From Caballeronia glathei (GTDB lineage: Bacteria > Pseudomonadota > Gammaproteobacteria > Burkholderiales > Burkholderiaceae): a stretch of 64,000 bases of DNA. Positions 16,591 through 25,706 of this stretch are shown piece after piece. Location of the stretch: the NCBI RefSeq assembly GCF_000698595.1, contig NZ_JFHC01000043.1, positions 1 to 64,000 of the forward strand, read 5' to 3'. Every line of letters starts with the position of its first letter. Position 1 is the first letter of the stretch. Under the pieces are notes generated by a model. That model was not told the DNA's origin. It worked only from the letters and a program-made list of their open reading frames with translations, and did not search any database. The position numbers and the translations under genes were made by a program.

Positions 16591-17973
16591 TTACGGTACT
16601 AGCCAGAGTGCAACCGCGTAGACGATGAGGGTAACGATGAACGTCACCGCCGTGTATCCCATTACACGCTGGATGCGAATCCCAGCAATTGCAACGACCG
16701 GCACAGCCCAGAAGGGTTGCAACATGTTCGACACGTTTTCTGCCATGGCGACTCCCATGGCCGTCCGCGCGACAGGGGCGTGTATGCTGAGTGCAGCAGG
16801 AAGAACGAATGGTCCTTGCACAGCCCAATGACCACCTGCGCTCGGAATCAGCAGCGTAATAATCAACGAACTGAGGTAGCTCCACAGAGCGAGGGTGGTC
16901 GGTGTGGCAACAGCTACAAATGTCTTGGCAATCACCGAGGCAAGCCCGGTTCCGCTCATGATGCCCATGATGCCGCCGTACATCGGATACTGCAGAAGCA
17001 TCGAGCCTGTCTGTCGGGCGGCTCGACGAATGGCGTCCGCGTAAGCGATAGGGGTTTTCTGTAGCGCGAGTCCAACCAGCAAAAAAATCAGGATGGTCGT
17101 GTTGATGTCGAGTTCGAATTCTTTTGAGCGCCATTGCACCCCCAGATAACCCAATCCCATTGCGAGTAAGAAGAGCGTGCCAATCGGTGACCGCTCCATC
17201 CGTGATGCAAATGAGTTTGTATTGCTTGCGCGCGCATGAGGGTCGTTGTCTGGCACAACCTCCGCTTCGGAGAATTGGGTGATTTCCGCCGAGGCTGGAT
17301 GCATCCGTATGAAGATGAACATCATGAGAGCAACCACCGCAATCGTCGGAACCAACACGAACGGCGCGAAAATGGTTTCGCTCAATGGGATGACGTGGCC
17401 TGTTGCCTTCTCGACGAGATTCAAGGCGTTTCCGTGCGACGCCTGTGATAGAGCGATTGAGCTCGAGAGCCCGCTGTTACAGACCGACCATGCCGAGTAG
17501 CTTCCGGCGACGAGCCAGGCGAAATCAACTTTCACACGCTTCGCGATTTCTCTGGCGAGTAAGGCGCCGACGACCAGGCCGAGACCCCAGTTAATCCACG
17601 CTGCAATAGATACGACGGGAAAGACGAGTAGCGCCGCCTTTGTCGGAGTTTGCACTCGAGAAGCTAACGCACGCAGCGCTCGCTGCACCAACGGTGCATC
17701 CGCGATTGCAAAACCCGTCGCCAGGATAAGAATCATCTGCAGCGCGAAGGCAAGAATTGCAAATGCTCCCTTGTACCACGACGTCACAATGTGGTCGAAG
17801 TTCGAGTTGGGTGCAAAGAAGAGCGATAGCAGGATGACGACAGCCGTAAGTCCGATTGAAAGCACGAAGGGGTCTGGCATGAGACGCTCAAACATGTAGA
17901 CCAAAGCGCCTACGAGGCCGCGGTGCCGCGATTGGGATACTTCATCAACTGTTGGTGTTTGTCTCACTTCCAT
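16591..17973 (-). CDS. atoE: Short-chain fatty acid transporter, AtoE family
   Basis: A 460-residue integral membrane protein matching the AtoE/TIGR00366 family in length and motifs: FERLMPDPFVLSIGLT at the start, AAWINWGLGLVVGALLAREI, YPMYGGIMGIMSGTGLA, and IPSAGGHWAVQGPFVLPAA. The family takes up short-chain fatty acids such as acetoacetate or butyrate. About ten helices are visible. No catabolic genes (ato, bdh) are adjacent, so it is an orphan here, and the region on both sides holds small unknown genes. Confidence 0.92.
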   Translation of the reverse strand: MEVRQTPTVDEVSQSRHRGLVGALVYMFERLMPDPFVLSIGLTAVVILLSLFFAPNSNFDHIVTSWYKGAFAILAFALQMILILATGFAIADAPLVQRALRALASRVQTPTKAALLVFPVVSIAAWINWGLGLVVGALLAREIAKRVKVDFAWLVAGSYSAWSVCNSGLSSSIALSQASHGNALNLVEKATGHVIPLSETIFAPFVLVPTIAVVALMMFIFIRMHPASAEITQFSEAEVVPDNDPHARASNTNSFASRMERSPIGTLFLLAMGLGYLGVQWRSKEFELDINTTILIFLLVGLALQKTPIAYADAIRRAARQTGSMLLQYPMYGGIMGIMSGTGLASVIAKTFVAVATPTTLALWSYLSSLIITLLIPSAGGHWAVQGPFVLPAALSIHAPVARTAMGVAMAENVSNMLQPFWAVPVVAIAGIRIQRVMGYTAVTFIVTLIVYAVALWLVP

Positions 17974-18570
17974 CGACTATCTCTTTACACAAATTTTACG
18001 AATGCCATTCGAGACCTCTTCATTGCAGCGGTCGTCTGTAATAAATATAGGAGGCCTTGTGATTGAACTATGGCATGACCGCCCCAAAACATACCTCAAA
18101 GTGCACAGGCGCGCAGACAGTCCCCAACGCGGACTCCGAATCGACAGAAGAGGCGCCCTTCGAGCTTCAGACGTCAGCGCGTGCAGACTCGGCCGCCTTC
18201 ACCTGGTCGGACGTTTCTGCCGCGAGAAACACTGCCGCTTTCTCGAGAGACCAATCGAGGCACTCTGCTGTGGAGTATGCGTTCCGGAGGATAAGTGGGG
18301 CGTGAAGGACCGTATACTTCGACAGTTCTCTACGGTGTTTCATCCTCGAGCCGCTGAATATTCACCAAACTTCGTTTCTCGGCACCCTTGAGAGTGCGGC
18401 GGAATCTCGTTCGTTTATACGGTAACCATATGTATCAGTGCTAGGACTGCTCGAAAATCGTCATACAATTGTTCATCGAGGCGTCGGCGACGACAATGTT
18501 CTTTGTCACTCTTAAGGTGTCGCAAACTCTCAGGTTCTGGCTTTGGCCCTCGGTATGCCAGAACTTTTGC
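17974..18570. other. Intergenic stretch, no gene recognised
   Basis: Short ORFs exist on both strands (for example 18063-18305), but none has a ribosome site, a known motif or convincing codon use. A possible TACAAT box lies near 18463, upstream of the strong terminator at 18571. Confidence 0.4.
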
Positions 18571-18606
18571 GGTGTCACGGGGCTTTCCCCGTGGCGCCTT
18601 TTTTTT
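18571..18606 (+). terminator. Strong orphan intrinsic terminator
   Basis: Stem of 12 pairs (18571-18582 with 18587-18598, two G-T wobbles) closed by a CTTT loop and followed by eight Ts. No convincing coding gene ends in front of it, so it may close a small RNA or a lost gene. Confidence 0.75.
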
Positions 18607-18644
18607 GTCCCTAAGATTTTGCTCGTGGTACGCCACAGTGAACG

Positions 18645-18734
18645 TGAGCGGCCCCCGGTAATCAGTGTCATGGCGGACCAACAGAACGCCGAAGACTAAC
18701 ATTGCCTTTTGGCACTGAAAACCGGGGCCGCTCA
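18645..18734. repeat. Imperfect inverted repeat, IS-end-like
   Basis: TGAGCGGCCCCCGGT then AATCAGTGTCA (18645-18670) is inverted at 18710-18734 (TGGCACTGAAAACCGGG then GCCGCTCA), with one base missing and a few changes. Motifs of the form TTTTCAGTGCCA next to GAGCGGCCCCGGT remind me of the repeated terminal motifs of IS21-family elements. No transposase is near, so this would be a leftover end. Confidence 0.4.
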
Positions 18735-19330
18735 AAGCACCCTAAGGCTGACAATGTCTTCGGCCCTAAAAAAGGGGGACCCGCCTCATAGCGCCGCACG
18801 AAAAATGACCGCTCTTAAAGAGGCGGTAAGTCACTACCAGAGGTTACTCAGTCACGACAACTTCCCTTAACGCTAAAGTCGACCCTTCATTTCAAACGAG
18901 CTGGTCTCCAGCTAGACTTCCGCGCTGACTACGCAACGAGGATTGTTTCGTGAATGCTATTCACACCGCAGGCTCATCTTGAGCTCGATGGAGCGAAGTC
19001 ACCGTTGGCATAAAGATGAGAATGAAAAGCTCTATGACGGCGGGTTTCAAGTGCCGACTAACGAGCTTGACGGCCGGAATTAACAGGTGGAGTGCGGCGT
19101 CGGTCGCCGCAAGGTGCTCTGTTCTCGCATCGCGCTCGGCAAAGATTTGAAGGACGAACACGAAAGCCGGGCTTGTCCGGTATGCGCCGGGTCGCAGTGT
19201 GTGGCCAGGCGCATTAGCTCGCTGGTCCATCGCCTTCGCAACGGCCTTCCGCAGGCTCGACGCCCGGACCATGAAATGTCCGGTGGGCGAACCCTGCACG
19301 GTGCCTTCGGTTCGCCCATCGGCAGCACTC
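18735..19330. other. Intergenic stretch with no supported gene
   Basis: No ORF here carries a recognisable domain. The open frame at 19087 leads into the arsN2 remnant but its first 80 residues match nothing I know. Base composition is slightly lower in GC near 18.8-18.95 kb. Confidence 0.35.
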
Positions 19331-19680
19331 TTGACGTCAATGCGGCCTTGTTGATTGACTTCTTGGTGGCTGAAAACACCATCGGCGCGGTTGTGGGGAC
19401 CGTCGGACTGGAACGATACGGTCAGAATGCGCTACTCCGCTCACTGGCTGTGGGGAGCACGCTTCGTAACGCCGGCTTGGGCGCTAGGCTGCTCTTCCCC
19501 GCGGAGCTCACGGTCCGTTCGTTGGGCCGTCACAAAATTACGGCTGTTTACGACGAGGGCTGGCCAGTTCTTCCAACGGATGGGATACACGGAGGCGCAA
19601 CGCAACGGAGCGTCCGACTAACTTCGGGCAAGCCGGCAGTTTGCGCGGTTGTGCCCTGCGAGCGGCGACGTGCATGAAGA
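19331..19680 (+). pseudogene. Decayed arsN2-type acetyltransferase
   Basis: The frame starting near 19331 reads LDVNAALLIDFLVAENTIGA and VVGTVGLERYGQNALLRSLA, clearly homologous to the arsN2 at 15177 (VDAALLVDFLVAE; NVLLRSLCVA). It then shifts frame near 19525 (AVTKLRLFTTRAGQFFQRMG) and shifts again after a stop to QFARLCPASGDVH, matching LAQLCPTSASC in the intact copy. The N-terminal 25 residues are missing. At least two frameshifts and a stop make it non-functional. Confidence 0.75.
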
Positions 19681-19720
19681 AAACGTTGTAGCGCAAGCGT
19701 CTACAACTCAGGGCACCCTC

Positions 19721-19969
19721 TTAGCTATTACGCAACAACGGCAGGTGATTTGAAAGCAGTTCCCGAAGCTCTTCCGTGTCCGGACGAGTTCCCCAGTTAC
19801 GAGCGCCGGCGACAGACGCGATAGCCTGCCACGAGGTTGGGGGGTACCATTCCCTTATGGGCACTCCGTTTCTGAGGATGCGAAGTCGTCCGGTTTGCTC
19901 GCAGTACTCGGCGCACATCTCAGTACCCGCCACCTGCTCAGTCACTCGAACGAGTCGAATTCGCAGCAT
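19721..19969 (-). CDS. Small protein of unknown function
   Basis: An 82-residue protein starting at 19969, where AGGAG precedes the ATG; the longer frame upstream has no such site. Seen: MLRIRLVRVTEQVAGTEMCA, two cysteines, GRLRILRNGVPIREWYPP, and a C-terminal helix. No family recognised. It may be a beta-strand-rich DNA or ligand-binding domain, but nothing proves this. Confidence 0.5.
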   Translation of the reverse strand: MLRIRLVRVTEQVAGTEMCAEYCEQTGRLRILRNGVPIREWYPPTSWQAIASVAGARNWGTRPDTEELRELLSNHLPLLRNS

Positions 19970-20159
19970 TGGTCTCTCCTGTCGGTCAGTGCGTGAATGA
20001 CGCGATGCGTTTGCATACCCCAAGTCGTCGTTGGGCATGCGCGTAACCGAGTGTATGGGCGACCTCGACTTACAGGTGAAACCGATGCACGAGATTGGTA
20101 ACAGGTGGTTATCCGGGGGTGCTTGCCGACGCGCCCGCTGCCGGCGCTTCTCCCCAAGC

Positions 20160-20582
20160 CGGCGATGGACGCGATTGGCCCAGTGGCGCATTGCCTGGCG
20201 CTCCAGACATTCGTATAGGCGTCCCTGAGGCCTGGGTAGGCGACAGTTGACTTGCAGTCCCGGAGAGGGGCGCGAAGGACCGGACGAAGTTCTTAATCGA
20301 GGGCAAAACTGCGAGCGCGATATAGGCAGCGAAGGCGAAAATGCTTGGCACTATGTTCGCGGGTCCACAGCCAGCAGAATACGATGACCTACACGCCGGT
20401 GCCACTTGGAGCGGTAGCAGACGGGCTCTAGCGTGGATGGTCGCCGCGATAGGCCGTACGAAGTTTGTGATTGCAGGCGTCGCAGACGACGATGTGCTGG
20501 TGCTGGCACCGCGAGCGCCGGCACCGCGAGCAAGACGAACGCTTCGACCAAGAGGGCTGCCGCCCGTGCGCCTCGCGCATAG
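20160..20582 (+). pseudogene. Remnant of an H-NS-like protein with repeated DNA-binding domains
   Basis: Two degenerate copies of the H-NS C-terminal domain are seen in one frame: GVPEAWVG then, after a stop, GAKDRTKFLIEGKTAS; and AGPQPAEYDDLHAGATWSGS then AWMVAAIGRTKFVIAG. The module in intact proteins reads TWSGRGxxPxWLxGKDRxKFLI. A third frame then gives an Ala/Thr/Lys tail (AGTASKTNASTKRAAARAP) ending at 20582. The second module shares GPQPA and GATWSG with the locus at 49.7 kb. Stops and frameshifts make it a pseudogene. Confidence 0.65.
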
Positions 20583-20586
20583 AAGC

Positions 20587-20617
20587 AAAAAAGCCCCTCA
20601 GACTTGCGTCGAGGGGC
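20587..20617 (-). terminator. Intrinsic terminator of the HU-family gene
   Basis: On the minus strand GCCCCTC / GAGGGGC stem (7 pairs, 11-base loop) is followed by six Ts, 23 bases after the HU stop. Confidence 0.8.
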
Positions 20618-20639
20618 GCTTCCTTTCCAGCGGCTCGGT

Positions 20640-21098
20640 TTAGAGCGCGGCGTCCTTCAGCTTCTTCAGGGGGCGCACTTTCAGACGTACCGAAGCGGGC
20701 TTCGCGGCGAACCACTTATCTTCACCCGTGAACGGGTCCTTACCGAAGCGTTTCTTCTTCGCCGGCACGGCCTGAGCGACAACCTTCAGCAGACCCGGCA
20801 GCGTAAACTCCTTTGCACCTTTCTTGTGGACCGACGCGAGCACCGTTTGTTCCAGTGCGGCCATTAGGGCCTTCGCGGCTTTCGGCTCGACACCTGCGCG
20901 CTCTGCAAGGTGGACGGTGAGCGAAGCCTTTGTGAACGAATCCTTGATGGGCTTGAGCGACGTGGCAGCGACCGCCTTCTTCGTAACAGGGGCTGAAGCC
21001 TTCTTCACCAGGGGCGCCTTCGCCTTTTTCTGGACCGAAGTCACAGCTTTCTTCGGAGCCGGCTTTGCTGCAGATTTCGTAGCACTTGTCGTTGCCAT
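20640..21098 (-). CDS. HU-family DNA-binding protein with Lys/Ala-rich N-terminal tail
   Basis: A 152-residue nucleoid protein starting at 21098 behind GAGGAA. Residues 1-55 are a basic tail built of Ala, Lys, Pro and Thr (KPAPKKAVTSVQKKAKAPLV) like histone H1 or AlgP tails. Residues 60-152 are an HU/IHF fold with FTKASLTVHLAERAGVEPKA, EQTVLASVHKKGAKEFTLPG and GKDPFTGEDKWFAAKPASVR; the DNA-intercalating arm is shorter and altered compared with HU. Such tailed HU proteins are common in Burkholderiaceae beside the ordinary HU. It probably compacts DNA. Confidence 0.9.
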   Translation of the reverse strand: MATTSATKSAAKPAPKKAVTSVQKKAKAPLVKKASAPVTKKAVAATSLKPIKDSFTKASLTVHLAERAGVEPKAAKALMAALEQTVLASVHKKGAKEFTLPGLLKVVAQAVPAKKKRFGKDPFTGEDKWFAAKPASVRLKVRPLKKLKDAAL

Positions 21099-21429
21099 AG
21101 ATTCCTCGTCATTGGTCAAAGGTCCGCCTGAGACCTTTGCCTTTGCGTAGTCACCGACAATACGCAAAGGTCTAAATCCTCAGGCTGGCGTTAGCGTAAC
21201 AACACGGATGTGAATCTGCAACGGGCGAGGCCCGAAAATAGAGGGTTTGGCGCCGAGGTGACGCAAAAGCGACGACCTGTACCCCTCCTGAGAAGAGCGG
21301 GTCCACGCAAACCGCTATGCGAAAGGGCTTGAAGCACTGACACGAGCAGCAAACCTCTCGCGCGAGTCCAGTGCGGGTGTACTAGCGTTCGCCGCGTCGA
21401 TGGTTGATTTCCTCCACTGTCGCCGAGTA

Positions 21430-21925
21430 CTCCAAGCGTCCCGAGTTGGCTCGACTGGCTTGACGCCGCCGGCAGGCCGGTAGCGATAAAGGGCATGCGG
21501 ATTGAAGCCCGAGAAATCGAGCTTGCCAGCAATGAGAAAGAGAACCGTGCGCGTCGTCGCGAAGCGCGTGTAACCGCGCGCCTTTCGCGTCGCCGCTTGA
21601 AACAAGCCGTTGATGGCTTCGATGAAGCCGTTGGTCTGGCGGGTCTGGGCCCACGCAACAATTCCGTCGAAGTGTCGGCGAATCAATCGCGCGACGTCCC
21701 TTCATCGGTTCGACCTTCGAGCGCAGGACGTTGGTGCACCCACTGTTGCAACGTCTGAGAGACGACATGAATTTGCTTGCTTTCGAGAATCTCACGCAAC
21801 TGCTCGCGATACAGCCAGCACGGGCCGTTCGCTTGGTGGTGTATTGCCTGAGCAGCGCCTCAAGGTCGGTGAGTTGCGCCAGATTGAGCTTGTCAGGCGT
21901 CAGCACCGACACCATATTGAGCCGC
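21430..21925 (-). pseudogene. ISL3-family transposase remnant
   Basis: Pieces of an ISL3 transposase are spread over two minus-strand frames: LTPDKLNLAQLTDLEALLRQ and YTTKRTARA in one, then KVEPMKGRRAID with a shift into IRRHFDGIVAWAQTRQTNGF, IEAINGLFQAATRKARGY and FLIAGKLDFSGFNPHA. The last strings are the family's conserved C-terminal region. The N-terminal half with the zinc finger and first catalytic aspartates is missing, and I could not find terminal repeats. Confidence 0.75.
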
Positions 21926-22365
21926 ATGCCGAATATCGGCTGAACAGCCCGATTGGGCCGCGAGGCGTAGTTGGAGAAATGGCTTCTTGATTTCAGGCTG
22001 GTCAGTCCGTTGTCGGCACACGGGGAAAAATGGCATCGGCGAGAACACTCAAACGATACAATGCGGCCGCGCTGGCATATGAGCAATGCCCGGGACTGGA
22101 CTCCACGCATGTCGATGCGCACCTCAATCTCGCGCGATTGAGTGAGATACGCGGCGACAAGCAGGGCCTGGTGAGGCACCTTAATTCCTGAGTACCGCGG
22201 ACTCAGCGGGTACGCCCGTGGCGACGCTCGACTGCACAGTTCGTCGATGAGTTGAGCGTGTGCGCTACCTGCGTGCTGGTCTGTGTGTGCGCTCAATGTC
22301 CCAGCAGGGTAAAATAGGGGCTGCTTGCCGATTGGAATTCAAAAATCTACTGCACGCCCACTGAT
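21926..22365. other. Stretch beside ISL3 remnant, nothing clear
   Basis: The long minus-strand frame through here shows no motif. It may hold decayed IS sequence. TGGCTTCTTGA at 21978 is only vaguely like an ISL3 end. Confidence 0.3.
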
Positions 22366-23097
22366 TTGCTCGAGGCCAGCTCCCCGCTCACCGAATCCCT
22401 TATCGACCCCTTGGCCCTTGCCGCCACGGCAGGAGAGGCGGTTCTCGAGTGCGCGCTTGGCGGCCGGCGTTACGTCGTGTATTGCGGGCATCACGAAAAC
22501 TCGTCTTCCCATGCTGCTGTGCGCCTGTTGCGAATGAAGTTGCGCGATGCCCGTGACGATGACGACGCAAGCCATGAAGCGTCACCTCTTTCGGGACAGA
22601 GCTTATCTGCCGGCGACACAGCTTGGTCGTCCGTAACCCAGGGCGAAGATTGTGGCGACGATGAGTTTGTCGCGGGCTGCGCGCGGTTCGGCTATCAGCT
22701 CGTCGCATACTCTGGTCGCTCGCCGGTCGGCTATTGCACGTTCGTGGTTCGGGTCGAGGATGGGTCCGATGGACAGGCGCCATCGATTGAAATCGAGGTA
22801 CTCGAAATCTGGGTTGTCCCACGTCACCGTGGTGTTGGCGTTGGCGCCTCGCTCGCTGAAGCAGTGGCTCAGCTAGCGGTGGCTGGACTCGTGGAGCTCG
22901 AGATTCGACTTTCACGGGCGGGTTTGCCGACGCTCTTCAGCTTTGCAATCGGGGCGGACATTCACTCATCCTCCGGCGCTCATTTTCTGCGCACGGCCAC
23001 ATCCTTCCTTCGCGAGAAAATTGACGACCAGTCAGTGATTTTTGCCGGCGGCCTTCAGCACGTCCTCTTTGACGACATCGAGCTGGAGCTGCGTTAA
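22366..23097 (+). CDS. GNAT-like N-acetyltransferase
   Basis: A 243-residue protein; residues 95-210 look like a GNAT domain, with EIEVLEIWVVPRHRGVGVGA as strand 4 and the acetyl-CoA-binding loop (R/Q-x-x-G-x-G/A) followed by a helix. The first 90 residues, including YVVYCGHHENSSSHAA, match nothing I know. The start is a TTG with no good ribosome site and may be wrong; an internal ATG (MKLRDARDDDD) gives a 188-residue form. Substrate unknown. Confidence 0.6.
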   Translation: MLEASSPLTESLIDPLALAATAGEAVLECALGGRRYVVYCGHHENSSSHAAVRLLRMKLRDARDDDDASHEASPLSGQSLSAGDTAWSSVTQGEDCGDDEFVAGCARFGYQLVAYSGRSPVGYCTFVVRVEDGSDGQAPSIEIEVLEIWVVPRHRGVGVGASLAEAVAQLAVAGLVELEIRLSRAGLPTLFSFAIGADIHSSSGAHFLRTATSFLREKIDDQSVIFAGGLQHVLFDDIELELR

Positions 23098-23403
23098 AGG
23101 TCGACTTTAGCGTCCCTGGTCTTCGGAATCGACCTGGCTGGACGAGCCATTGGAACCAACTGAGGAGATTAGTGTGAAGCATCGTACGCGGCTTTCCGAG
23201 CTAGCGAGCGGCTGCAGAAAGTCGCCCTATACGCATGGGTGTGCAGGCACGTCTTTGAAGTCAATGCGATAGGTCCTTCGATTGTGCCGGCTTCGGAAAA
23301 TCATGGCCGTTGCGGAGCGAAAGGCGTTGAAACAAAAATCCGCACTTGACTCCGTTGTTCTACAGGCGAAGAATTTTCATCCCTGATAGGACGAAATTAC
23401 CAC

Positions 23404-23625
23404 ATGAGCGAAAAGAAACGTAGGTCGGCCGAGGCTAAAGCTCTTGAACGAGTCGCCAGCGCCGCTCGCGAGGTGCAGGCTGCGTCAAGGGCGCTTGAAG
23501 TGCATTTCGCCGATGAAGGTGGACATCGTCCGTCGACCCTTGAGTTGGCTCGATTCGCGGCCGCGATGCAAGAGTTGAAGAATGCACGGGAGGCGTTTGA
23601 CGCGTTGCTCGCAGAGCGACGTTAG
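23404..23625 (+). CDS. Family A protein (small helical orphan)
   Basis: A 73-residue, all-helical, charged protein of unknown function. It is strongly similar to the product of 38978-39217 (SAEAKALERVASAAREVQAA against SAEAAALERVAAAAREVQAA; STLELARFAAAMQELK shared), and a shorter third version lies at 49290-49415. The pattern of Ala and charged residues suggests a coiled coil or helical hairpin. It stands alone between non-coding stretches. I call the set family A. Confidence 0.75.
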   Translation: MSEKKRRSAEAKALERVASAAREVQAASRALEVHFADEGGHRPSTLELARFAAAMQELKNAREAFDALLAERR

Positions 23626-23848
23626 GGTTTTGGCTTAAGCGCAAAAAATTGGAGGGGCCGGTTCGCGAGATTCTGCATTGCGTAGTGTCTCCGGTGGTGA
23701 CTGTCAGCAGGAGTTCGCTTAAGTCGACAGGTGCGCCGTGCGCAACCTTGTTCGACAACGAGATAGCTGTTGGCATGCCTGCCGCGATGCGCAAATGATG
23801 TCCTAACGGCAGTCCGGACCCGCCGGCCCGATGATGACGCTGCCCGCA

Positions 23849-24379
23849 CTACGGCGTGCTGCCGTCAAGGCCAAGCCAACGGCTCAGCGCATTCGTGCTA
23901 ATAGCGTAGGGGCCGTTGTCATCGGAGGACTCGTCCTTGACTTCTACCTCGAACTTGCTGGCGTGGCCAAGCGCGAGCTCTTGCCATGGACCGTCATCCG
24001 GTACAGTCGCAATGCCTTCCGTGCGCGCGCGAGGTACCCGGCGTATGGCAACGCTGTCGGCGGTCGCTTCGCCGGGTACAGATACCGTGTATCGGATGCG
24101 TACAACGGCGGCGGATGCAGCGAGCGGTTCCAGAGCTTGAAACCTGATAAAAGGACCCGGACAGCCGTTCTCGGCGAACGGACTGCCGGTGCTCTGCGCG
24201 CTTACGTCCGACATCAGGCATTGCTCGTACACAGCGCCTGGTTCGAGCGAGACATAGGCGTCGTTGATGACCACGGGCACATTTAAAGCAGTCTGATGAG
24301 AGACGCGAAAAACGAATATCGGCGCACCCGAGGCGGCCTGTGCTGCGGTGCAGAGCGCTGCGCAGGCGAGAATCACCAT
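23849..24379 (-). CDS. Secreted protein of unknown function
   Basis: A 176-residue protein when started at 24379, which gives a signal peptide (MVILACAALCTAAQA); longer starts at 24457 or 24562 are possible. The mature part alternates short strands (IFVFRVSHQTALNVPVVIND, VVRIRYTVSVPGEATADSVA), with two cysteines (EQCLMSD, NGCPGPF). The beta-rich look fits an immunoglobulin-like or fimbrial fold, but no family is recognised. The ribosome site is weak. Confidence 0.5.
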   Translation of the reverse strand: MVILACAALCTAAQAASGAPIFVFRVSHQTALNVPVVINDAYVSLEPGAVYEQCLMSDVSAQSTGSPFAENGCPGPFIRFQALEPLAASAAVVRIRYTVSVPGEATADSVAIRRVPRARTEGIATVPDDGPWQELALGHASKFEVEVKDESSDDNGPYAISTNALSRWLGLDGSTP

Positions 24380-25066
24380 AAAATGGTGCAACCTAAAGTT
24401 GGCGTCCCGGAAGGATGGGTAACTTGGGAGCCTGGCGCGTTGGAAGAAAGGCCTCATATCGCAGCGAAAAAAGGTGTAAGTTGAAGCTGCTAAAAGTGTC
24501 TCCGGGTGCTTTGGAGCAAATTTCTGTATGCCATGCAGTGCGCGGCGAAGGTGCGCTTGCAACGGTGTGTAAGGACCTTCAAAGTATGCATTTTTGTGTT
24601 CATCAAAGATTCATGGTGCGCAATCCGGTGTTCGGTGTGTTAGGGCGGCTCATGCTACTGCTTTCAATCGACGACGGACTGACAGATAGCGAATCTGATG
24701 GTTCCATTTTCCGCCGGTCCGAGCGATTGAGAGCGTTCGCCGAGTTATGGTGCCCTTGCCCCATGCGGACATTTCGTGGGTCGGTCGCAATCGCCGCCCA
24801 CTGCCATAGTCGTTGACGCCGACTGATGCAGAATTCGTAGATACCTACGGCTCGAGCCGCGAGAACAACGTATGAATACGAGGCTCCTGGCGCGCAGGCT
24901 ATTCGCCATCAAGGATGGCAAGGAAACTCTTTGTGCCCTCATACAACAAACTATTATGGTCATGCACGATAAAGCCGAGAAATAGCATTTGCTCTGCGCC
25001 GACACCGCCCCTTTCCGCCGCCCGAAGGTGACAGTCCGGCTTTCGTTAATCGGGGAGTGAAACTGC
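24380..25066. other. Intergenic stretch, no gene recognised
   Basis: Lower-GC than its surroundings and without a supported ORF. Short frames at 24415 and 24745 lack motifs and ribosome sites. Confidence 0.35.
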
Positions 25067-25279
25067 CTACCGGTGGTTGTCGACACATGCACGGGCCCAG
25101 CTAAGGCCGGCGTACTGTGCTTCCTCTTCTGTGTCGAAAAGGTCAAGAACGCCCGATGCCTCAATCAGCCTGTTGTTTCGGGTAATGGTGCCACTTCCAG
25201 CGTATCTCTTGAGTTGCAGGATGTCTGCTTGCTTGCGTGGGTCCCAGATGCTGTAGCCCTCATAGTTTTCGGATTGCAT
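25067..25279 (-). CDS. Small protein, DUF6566-like
   Basis: A 70-residue protein: MQSENYEGYSIWDPRKQADI at the start, a strand pair, and DTEEEAQYAGLSWARACVDN at the end. The layout (YxGYxI at the front, FxTEEEA..A...ARxxVD at the back) resembles small DUF6566-type proteins common in Burkholderia. Function unknown; no clear ribosome site was found. Confidence 0.5.
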   Translation of the reverse strand: MQSENYEGYSIWDPRKQADILQLKRYAGSGTITRNNRLIEASGVLDLFDTEEEAQYAGLSWARACVDNHR

Positions 25280-25706
25280 CAGAATAGGCCCTTACGTACT
25301 AAAGTCACAATCCTTCGATGCTTCAAGTGCGAATGGAAAGCGTTCTTGTCACCATTTGGCAAGTGCTCGAGGAATCTCCGAGGATGGGCCGTGACCCCGG
25401 GGTGTTTTGCTGCTCGCCGCTCGCCGTCGCCATTGGGCGTCATTTGCTCGTATTTCCGAAGTGGCGTTATCTAATCGCCGCGCGGTGACTTCAAGGGGAA
25501 ACTTGAGTCGCGATAGTGTTTTTAGAGAACTGCTAATTGCGCGCCCACACGAACTTGCATACGCTTGCAATGTCGAGCGTTTAACGACAAACTAATCAAC
25601 CGATTTACGATATCTGTCTAGCCACCTCGTGCGGAGCACGCTCGGCAGATATCGCACATCGGCCAAAGGAATTTAATAGTGGTCTTTTTCAATTTTGGAC
25701 ACGATG
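25280..25706. other. Region upstream of cold-shock gene, no gene recognised
   Basis: No supported ORF. The last part is probably the promoter and leader of the csp gene; cold-shock genes often have long leaders, but I see no specific element. Confidence 0.3.

Noticed and set aside
20109..20588. Minus-strand ORF of 159 codons
   Set aside because: Antisense to the H-NS-like remnant, whose recognisable modules are on the plus strand.
21382..22296. A single 304-codon gene on the minus strand
   Set aside because: Only its middle part matches ISL3 transposase; the conserved C-terminus is in another frame, so it is not one intact gene.
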